A stretch of 64,000 nt of DNA, taken from positions 1,514,501-1,578,500 of the forward strand of contig NC_008343.2 of the NCBI RefSeq assembly GCF_000014285.2, in the 5' to 3' direction. The stretch is from Granulibacter bethesdensis CGDNIH1 (lineage in GTDB: Bacteria; Pseudomonadota; Alphaproteobacteria; Acetobacterales; Acetobacteraceae). Under the pieces are notes generated by a model, which was not told where the DNA came from, made no database searches, and was given only the letters and a program-made list of their open reading frames with translations. The position numbers and the translations under genes are program-made. Shown here in pieces: positions 40,452-50,300 of this stretch (position 1 is its first letter; each line of letters begins with the position of its first letter).

Positions 40452-40477
40452 GGGCGGCCCCCTGACAGGACCGCCCT
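40452..40477. terminator. Hairpin between converging genes
   Basis: GCGGGCGG and CCGCCCTGC-type arms around a 13-nt loop between the hydroxylase gene and the SRPBCC gene; no clear T-run, so weak as a terminator. Confidence 0.4.
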
Positions 40478-40484
40478 GCCCCCG

Positions 40485-40958
40485 TTATTTCGCCTTTTTG
40501 GCAATGCCCGCCAGACCGCCTTCATAAATACCAGCGATCACCTTGGCTGCTTCCGCATCCGATGCACCCTTGGCATCGAAATGCCCGACCCATGTCACTT
40601 CCGAGCCGCCCTTGGCAGGAGTTACGCTGATGGTGGATTTGTAATTAGCCACCGGCAAAGGGCTTTCCTGAATCGTGTAGGTGTAGGATTTTTTCGCATC
40701 ATTGCGGTCAACCTGCTGCTCCACGATGGTTCCACCACCTTTCAGCGACAAGGTACGCTGCTCAGCACCAGCCACATCGACCAGCTCGCATTTGGTCACG
40801 GCCGGATGCCATGTGGCGATGCCACAGAATTTGCCGATCGTGCTCCATACTTTTGCGGGTGACGCGGCAATATGGATCGACTTGGTAACATCCACGGCCA
40901 AAGCCGGGGTGGCAATCAGGGAGGCCAGCACAGCAGGCACCACGACACGCTTTAACAT
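40485..40958 (-). CDS. Exported SRPBCC (START-like) family protein
   Basis: 157 residues. Signal peptide VVVPAVLASLIATPALA, cleaved before VDVTKSIHIAASPAKVW. The body is the polyketide-cyclase/SRPBCC fold (VWSTIGKFCGIATWHPAVTK, YTYTIQESPLPVANYKSTIS, VTWVGHFDAKG). The fold binds small hydrophobic ligands; the exported form resembles MxaD-type proteins. Ligand unknown. The 40959-41220 region downstream of its promoter is AT-rich with nothing recognised. Confidence 0.8.
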   Translation of the reverse strand: MLKRVVVPAVLASLIATPALAVDVTKSIHIAASPAKVWSTIGKFCGIATWHPAVTKCELVDVAGAEQRTLSLKGGGTIVEQQVDRNDAKKSYTYTIQESPLPVANYKSTISVTPAKGGSEVTWVGHFDAKGASDAEAAKVIAGIYEGGLAGIAKKAK

Positions 40959-41220
40959 TCAACGTCCTCCAGACATTTTTTGACCTCGACCGGAATGGCC
41001 ATGGCGCAACCCTTCCGGGCTGACTTGCTGGCAGCATGGACCGTATCATTACGGTTTCAAAGTGTAAAAATCGTGCCATTGATAAAGCCTGCCGGAAAGT
41101 CTTGAAGCCCCGCCATCCTAATGAGCCTGACTAGGCGACTAAAAAAATAAAACTTTCAGATCACTGAACACTGGCGCTTCTTATATTAAGAAGAAAATTA
41201 AAATAATTATGCACTCAATA

Positions 41221-41283
41221 AAAAAAACCCGCCAAAATTGACGGGTTTATCAGAGTTCAGTGGGCTGATCTAATGATCAGCCC
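41221..41283 (-). terminator. Tandem hairpins terminating the giant repeat-protein gene
   Basis: Just past the stop codon lies GGGCTGATC-TAAT-GATCAGCCC (41262-41283, perfect 9-bp arms). Next comes AAACCCG, a 10-nt loop and CGGGTTT followed by a long T-run on the minus strand (41248-41221), a typical rho-independent terminator. Confidence 0.85.
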
Positions 41284-41309
41284 TAATCATTAGCCTTATG
41301 CCAAAAGCA

Positions 41310-44300
41310 TCAGGCACTCAGAGCAAACGCCTTCATTTCCTGATAAACTTCATGCTCTATCAGGCGCATGCGAATGGCTTCTAGCTGTCTCCCATCTTCT
41401 ACACGCGGTGCGCAGTAGCGTGCAACAGCCACACCGTTCCGCTTCCTTCCACGAGCTTTCACCTTCGCTGCACCTTTTCCAGTATAAGTATGTGCATTGT
41501 GGAACATGCTCCGGTTGTTGTCCTCCACATAGCTTTCAGACGCAGCACCCTCGGCAAACACCACATCATGCGTATCAAGCTCGATATGCACGTAGCTCAC
41601 TGTCTCCACATGCTGTTCCTGAACGATGGAGACACCGTTCACCAGACGACCGGCCGGAACCAGAACACCGTCAATGAACATCGCATGGAGTGGGGAGACC
41701 AGCAGGTCACGCTTCGGCAACACACCGTCCAAAGCACCCTGACGGATACGAACCGGCAGCACATCACGACGACCCTGGATAAAGCGACCATTATAGCTCC
41801 GACGGCCCAGCCAGCGGATCGGACGAACTGCCTCACCCGCTGTGATCACGTGATCCCCGATCTGCAGATCTTCAACCGGAACCTCACCACGATCCGTCAG
41901 GATCAGCGTGCCATGCACATAGCAGGGCGTGCCGTCATCATAGACCGTTACCCCATTCCCGCCCTGAGCCTGACGCATCTTGTAGTTCTGATCATGTGCA
42001 TTCGGATCAAGCTTGATCGAGTAATACTGGGTCTTGGTCCCGTCACTGGCCACATGAGACAGGATCAGGAAGACATTTCCCCCATTACTCACCACATCCA
42101 CCACGTCGGAAGCCTGAGAAGCCAATCCCATCAGCGTAATGGATTCACCGTTACCAAAATCGGAAACAGTCGCGGCCAATGCTGTGCCTGGCGTGCTGAT
42201 GATAATGTTACCAGACCCGACACCCGCAGAACTCGTGCCACCCAACGTAATCGTGTTGGAGGAATCCAGGGTCTGCGAGACCGTCACTGTGCCATTCGTC
42301 TGCATCAGGATATTCGTGTTGGTCAGCGTATCCGCCAACACCCATCCATCACCCTTCACGTTGATCGTCTGGAACCCGGTATATTGGGTCCCAAACCCGC
42401 TCAGAGTGGTGCCAGCACCATCCAATTCAAGCACGTTGCCAGTGCCGGCAGCGACAACATTTCCACGAATGGAACTACCGCTCGTTATCGCCAGACGGCT
42501 GTTGCCAGCACCAAAGTTAATCGCCGTACGGGTCACACCGGCTACAATCTGAGCAGCAACCGAACCGGTATTAATAACCGTTCCACCAGCGGTCAGTACG
42601 ATAGCCTGACCAAACGCACCTGCAGCGCTTATGGTGCCACTGTTCGAAACAGTTGCAATACCACTTGCGGAAATACCATTTGAAAAAGCAAAATCAGACC
42701 TCAACAATCCAGCATTATTGAAGGTGCCGGAGACCATTTGGACTGCTGTATTACTTGTGTTGTTGGCTATAATCGTTCCACTGTTTGTTATGGAAGCATT
42801 TAGGCCAGCAGCAATAATAATGGCATTTGCTCCACTGCCCTGAAGCAGGCCACCATTGCTGAGGGTAGAAGAGGCACCCAATGAGATAAGCGTACTCTGC
42901 GGCTGCCCTCCCAATATTGTACCATTATTGACAACATTTACGGAAGTACCCGTAGAAACAATAGCAGGTGAGAATGTTCCATTACCAATATTAGCTCCCA
43001 CAGCGTTTGTCAGAGCAGCACCGGAAGTCATCGTAATAACACCGGCTAATGTTCCTGTGTTATTAATAGTCCCACTGTTAGTAAGCACAGTCGATGAGGC
43101 AATTGAATTACTACCTGCGAACGACCACGTAGCTCCTGCATCGACAGTAGCGTTCTGGAAGCCGAGATATTGCGTGCCGATACCGCTGATCGTGCCTGCG
43201 GAGGCTCCGGAAAGCAATTCGAGTGTATTCGTTCCGGCACTATTGGCCGTGACGCTTCCCGTGATCTGGGAGCTGACACCCAGCTGAACCAGGTTGATAC
43301 CGCTACCCTGCAGGGCAATAGCCGGGCCAGAAGAACCTATGATAGTACCGTAATTGGCAACCGTGCCAGCCAAAGCAGAGACGATACCGGTGGTGCCACC
43401 AGAGATGTATCCACCCACCTGGTTGGTGATATTGGCATTGCCGGCCGCAGTGATACCGAAAGCACCACCCTTGATGGTACCGCTGTTCAGAATGCTCTGC
43501 GTAAGGGTCGTACCGGTGAACTGAACGCCGATTGAATTACCGACAATGATCGCAGAAGCCCCCATATTCTGGATAGACCCTGCTCCCATCACAACGCCCG
43601 TGCTGGCGCTGGTAATAGACCCGGAATTAGTCAGCAGATTGGATGCATTAACATTCTGGAAGACGACGCCTTTGCCATAGGCAACATTGGTACCGACAAG
43701 TGTTCCGGCATTTATAATCGTGCCTGCATCCATGCCCAGACCAGCCCAACCGCCCGAGATCGAACCTGTAGAGCTATTCGTGGCATAATTATTGGTAGTA
43801 TTTCCGGTTAGATAAGCCCCTGCATTTGAATTGCTTGAAGAAATAATTGAGCCAGTATTATATAAACTACCAGTGCCATAAGTATGAATACCATCATTGA
43901 ATCCACTGATAGTACCATTATTAACAATATAATTATTTGTGGTGCCGGAAGCATCAATAGCATGAGAAGCAGGATCTGTTGTTTGGATAAATCCCGACGA
44001 ATTATTTGTAATGGTAACGAAACCACCACTGATACTGATCGCATTACTGCCTGTAATAGTGCCACTGTTATTGATACTAGCGCCGCCAGAGCCAATAATA
44101 GCCTGAAGAGAACCAGAGATTGTTCCACCAGCCTGATTAGTAACAATCAGACTTCCAGCAGCGCTAATACCGATATTACCACCCTTAATGGAACCGCTGT
44201 TGTTAACCAGACCGGTTCCAGCGGCGGTAACAAAAACAATACCAACAGTGGCGCCACTAAGAACAGCACTAGCGGCATTCGTAATACTACCACCACCCAT

Positions 44301-47300
44301 CCAAACGGCACTATTACCACCAGTAATAGTTCCTGTATTATTCAGAAGATTAGAATTATCAGCAGAGAAAATATTTACGCCCATACCATACTGGGCATTG
44401 CTGGCATTAATGGAACCAGCATTGGAGACAGTACCAGAATACATTCCAATACCGTAATTGCCACCCTGAACCAAACCTGTAGCGCTGTTAGTTGCAAAGT
44501 TTCCGGTGCCATTCATATACACGCCACTGAATGAACCACCGTTTGAAGAGATTCTACCAGTGTTTTGTAGTGTATTTCCACCACCGGAGCCGAGATTAGC
44601 ACCATCAGTAAAGGCTATGATAGTGCCGTTATTGACAAGAACATTTCCCGTTCCAGCGGCAGTAATACCAAAAGTACCTCCAGTGGTAACAGTCGACTGG
44701 ATCAAACCTCCGGCAGCGTTGGTAATATGGCCATTACCAGAGAGAGAAATAGCCTTATATGAGGTAATATTTCCGCTATTAATAACAGTGGCACCAGTGC
44801 CATTTGATTGGATGGCAGCATACTGAGTTCCTGTATTAGTAATAGAGGAAGTTATAGCATTTTGAATAACACCACTACCTACAATAATAATACCATTTGT
44901 AGCGGCCAGTGTCCCTGTATTGGTCAGGTTTCCATTATTGGTGAAGGAAGTGAAATTAGTGTTATTCCCAGACATGGTCCATGTTGCAGTGGTATCCACG
45001 ATACCTGTCTGAAAACCTGCAATTTGAGAACCACTGATTGTACCAGCCGACGACCCTGCCAGCAATTCGAGAGTATTGTTCCCTGCGATATTAGCTGTAG
45101 CAACACCTGATATTTGAGCAGCAACACCCACCTGCAACAGATTGGAACCATTACCATTCATGGCAATAGCCGTGCCAGATGAACCTATAATAGTCCCGTT
45201 CGTGTTAATAGTTGCCGGCTGTTGGACAATGATACCGATATTACCAGAGATGTAACCACTTAGCTGGTTAGTAACATTGAGGGAACCAGCCGCGCTGATA
45301 CCGTATGTCCCACCTTGAATAGTCCCAGTGTTTTGAACATTACCAGCAGCAGCAGATGAGATAAATAGGACACCATAGGCCGCACCACTGATACGGGCTG
45401 AAGTCCCTGTATTCTGAATGGTTCCTGCGCCCATTATAACAGCTGTGCTAGCACTGCTGATGGCACCTGTATTAATCAGCTGATTACTAGCATTGGCCAA
45501 AAAGAAGGTTGCGCCTCTGCCAAAGGTAGAATTACTGGCTATAATCGTTCCGGCATTATTAATAGTGCCGCCGTCCATGCCCAGGCCAAATCCTCCGCCC
45601 AGAACAAGCCCAGTATTTGAAATACTATTTCCACTATCATGCAGAAAAGCACCACTGGTAGCAGTTCCAGTCGTCTGCAATGTACCTGCATTGATTAGTG
45701 TGCTGTTGCCACCAAGATTAACCGCATCAGATCCACCCTTGATCAAGCCTGCATTCTGAACATAGTTATTTGTGCCGCCAATATTAACAACAAAACCAGT
45801 ACCATTTGAAATTATCTGAGCACTAGCATTATTGGTAATAGTGCCAGAAGAAAGCAGGGTAATAGCACCTACTGCCCCAATTCCCAAGGCCTGAATGGTG
45901 CCACTATTATTAATAACACCTCCGCTACCACTAGCAGTAATAGCGTATAGATTACTAGCAGCATTACTTATTGTAGCAGTATTTGCATTTGTTAGAGACG
46001 CCGTACTGGTATTTAATATAATTCCCTGAGCGGCTGACAGGCTTCCTTGATTTGTAAGCGCGCCATTGTTTACAAGTGAAGTGAAATTGCCGTTACCGGA
46101 AATCGTCCAGACTGCACCAGCATCAATAGAACCCGTCTGGAATCCAACGAAGTTAGATCCATTAATCGTTCCTGCAGATGCTCCTGAAAACAGTTCAAGA
46201 GTATTGGTTCCAGAGCTATTAGCTGTGGCTACACCATTAATCTGGGATCTTACTCCCAATTGCAGAAGATTGATGCCTGCACCGCCCATCGCGATAGCTG
46301 TAGCGCCAGCGGGAGTGACCGTCCCATAATTAGTAATTGTATTATTGCTGCCAGATCCAACAATAGTACCAATCACTGAACCAGAGTTAATCAAAAGGCC
46401 GTTGTTGGAAAGTGTTACCCCACCCGACAAAGTACCAACGGTAGTATTACTGATGGTTCCACTGTTATTAAACACACCTGCGTTTGTAAGCAGACCACTG
46501 TTTGTAACAGTATAGCCTGCAGCTATACTATTGCTGCCTGAAAGGGACCAGCTTGCCCCCGATCCAACTGTAACGTTCTGGAAATTAGTATAGCTTGTTC
46601 CAATGCCACTGATCACGCCGGCATTAGAAGATGATAGAAGAGATAAAGTATTCTGAGCTGTAGTTCCACCCATTACCAGCCCGGTGAACTGAGCACCTGC
46701 AAGCAATTGGAGCAGGTTCTGCCCACTGCCACCAAAAATAACAGCTGTGCCCCCTGCACCTCCTATACTACCAGCATTGGTAATAGTCCCCCCAGCCTGC
46801 AGATTGATGGCAACACCAGATCCAGAAGTACCTGCAATGGAGGCATTGGCATCATTAACAATAGTTGCCGCAGCCCCAGTTGCATAAATGCCGATCAGAC
46901 CACCAGAAATAACCACACCGCTGGCGTTGGAGACGTAACCACCATTCAGCAGCCCGATACCATAGCTAGTGACACCGGTAATAGCGCCAATGTTTGTGAT
47001 TGTACCGGCAGCACCATTGATCATGATCGCGCTATCATCACCACTCACAGGACCAGAATTGATAATCGTCCCACCAGCCTGGAATGAGATACCATATCCA
47101 GCAACAGTTCCAGAGCGGTGACCAAACAGAGTACCTTCATTAGTAACGGAACTTGCCTGACCACTAATCGCAGCACCATTCGAATTAATAATGGCACTTG
47201 AAAGAGCATTAGTAATGGCGCCACTACCAACAAAAGAAATACCACCATAAATAGCAGAAGAATTTACTATAAAACCGCTATTAATGATGCTGCCAGTACT

Positions 47301-50300
47301 TACAAGCGTACTACGGTTAATAAGTGTTCCCATAACATTCAAAGTCAACCCGGGAACAAAAGAATTGGTACCACTCATAACCCAATTAGCATTCTGGTCA
47401 ATCTGAGTGTTAATACCAACGTATTGGGTACCTATTCCACTGATCGTGCCAGTCGTCGAGCCAGAAGCGAGTTCCAGATAATTGAGTGTACCTTGAGCAT
47501 TGACAGTACCACTCAAGACAGCAGTTGGAACCAAAATCAAGCGATTGGAACTGACACCCATCGATATTACTGTGCCAGTACTGTCTGGATTTAGCGTCCC
47601 AACATTAGACAACGTACTTGAAAATCCTAAATTAATTTTACCGGTAAATGTACCAGTATTAGTCAATGTTGCCGCATTTGCAGCAAATGTTACAGTACTG
47701 TCTATTGAATTAGACCCTGTCAGATTCCAGTTTGCATTGCTCGCAGCAGTAATCTGGTTAAACCCGACAATTGTTGACCCAATTCCAGAGATGGTAGGTA
47801 GGTTACCGGCCTGGCCACCAAACATATTAAGGCGATTAAGACCACCAGCAGCGATAACAGAGCCGACAATGCCTACACTGTTATTGAGGTTCAATATGTT
47901 GGTACCGGTCCCGCCTAAATAAACGGCTGTGCCACCGGCATTAGAAATCAAACCGCTATTTGTGACAGTGCCACCTGAACCGAGGCTAACGGCAATTGTA
48001 CCAGTCTGGAGCACAGTTCCAGTGTTGAGCAGAACCGCATTTGTTCCACCTCCATTAATCTGTCCATTAATAGTACCAGCATTTGTAATGGTCCCATTTG
48101 AAACCAAGGCAACATTACCAGCCAACTTTGCTGTAGATGCATTGCTCATGCTGCCAGCAATTGTCAAATTACTTGCAACGCTGATACTGCCACTATTTAT
48201 AAGAGAGGCAGATTGAGCAATCGTATTGGTCCCATTAATCGCCCAATTTGCACCGCTATCAATAGTGACAGACTGGAAGCCGATATATTGTGTTCCAATA
48301 CCACTGATTACCCCGGTAGAAGCACCGGAAAGCAATTCGAGTGTGTTTGTACCAGCAGTATTGGCAGTAACATTGCCAGTAATCTGGGAGCTTACACCCA
48401 ACTGAACCAAGTTGGCCCCAGTGCCCTGCATCACAATAGCAGTACCAGAAGAACCAATGATAGTGCCACTGTTTACAACTGTTCCGGGAAGCGAGGAGAC
48501 GATGCCAGTGCTACCACCCGAAATATATCCGCTTGCCTGGTTTGTAACGATAGCGTTCCCAGCCACACTAATACCGAAAACTCCACCCTGGATGGTGCCG
48601 CTGTTAACGACCACACCTGACGCAGAAGCGGAGATAAACTGAACGCCGTAAGAATTACCACTGATAACGGCTGCGGATGCGGTATTGTTTAAAGTACCAC
48701 CACCCATCACAACAGCTGTACTTTGGCTTGTAACAGTCCCGGTATTATTGACTGCTCCATTTGTACCAAAAACAGCAAGACCTTTACCTGTAGAAGTCAG
48801 TGCTACAGTCACTAAGCCGGCATTATCAATTGTGCCGGAATCCATACCCAGGCCCCAGCCGCCGCCGATTACAGTACCGCTAGCCGCATTCGAAATGTAA
48901 TTGCCGGTACCATGAAGGAAGGCACCGCTGGTATACGTTCCTTGTGTTTGCAGCAGCCCGGTATTGATAAGGGTATTGTTGCCAACAGCCGAAGCAACAA
49001 GGGTAGAACCCAAATTCACGGCATCACTAAGACCCAGGATAGTGCCATCGTTCCTGACATAGTTACCAGCGCCATCAAATTTGACAGCAAAATCAGCACT
49101 CACAAGGGTTGCCCGCACAGTAGCACTGGCAATGTTGGTAAAAGTACCACCACCACTGCTTAGACTGATGCCACCGCCATTAATAAGGCCGGCATTATAA
49201 ATATTAGCCCCCGCACTACCAAAAATAGCACGTGAAGAGCCAGATATAGTGCCCCCAACCTGATTGGTAACGATCAAACTTCCTGCAGCGCTGATTGCGT
49301 AATTATTAGCCTGAATAGTGCCACTGTTATTAACGGTCGCGGAAAGCGCAGACTGGATGCCAAAACTTCCAGCAGATGAGATAAGACCAGTACTCAGATT
49401 GCTAACAGCGACAGCCCCGGCTGCGCTGATAGCGTTATTACCACTGAGAATGGTACCACTATTGGTAACTGTTCCAGTTACAATCGTAGTAACGCTACCT
49501 GTTACTAGCGATGAGCCAGTGAACAGAATCCCATACGCTGCACCGCTGATCGCTGCAGATGTACCATTGTTCTGGACACTGCCTGCACCTAGCAGAACAC
49601 CTGTCCCAACACTTGAAATCGCTCCCGTATTAACAAGACTGTTAGTTACATTGACATCTTGAATTGATACACCCAAGCCACCATTAGGATTTGTAGCGGT
49701 GATGGTGCCAGAATTATTAATTCCGCCCGCACCCATGGTAATGGCGTTACCACCTGAGATTAAGCCACTGTTTGTAGCAGTGTTGCCATAACCATCAAGG
49801 GCAGCACCATTACTTCCAACGCCTCCACCTTGAATTGTACCTGTATTAATAAGTGTATTACTATTAGTAAGCGTTGTGGCATTGTTGCCACCCAAATGGA
49901 CTCCATCACCAGAGCCAGTTATTTTACCTGCATTATTGACTGTGTTATTGCCGTTATTAATCTGCACAGCCCAATTATTGCCGGACTGGATCAAACCCGA
50001 GGCACTGTTGGTAACAAAGCCACCGTTACCACTCAATAGTGTGACACCATTACCTTGGATCGTGCCAGCGTTAGAAATTGTACCCGTAGAACCACTGACA
50101 GCATTATTAGCGCCTGAAATAGTTCCACCGGCTTGGTTGGTAACAAAAATTGTTCCCGCGGCTATAATACCCTGATTTGCACCAGAGATAATCCCACTAT
50201 TATTAACAGAAATACTACCAACAGAGGTAATACCTATGTTACCACCCAAAATCGTTCCGGTATTATTTACACTACCATTTCCGACAAGAGTAGTACTACC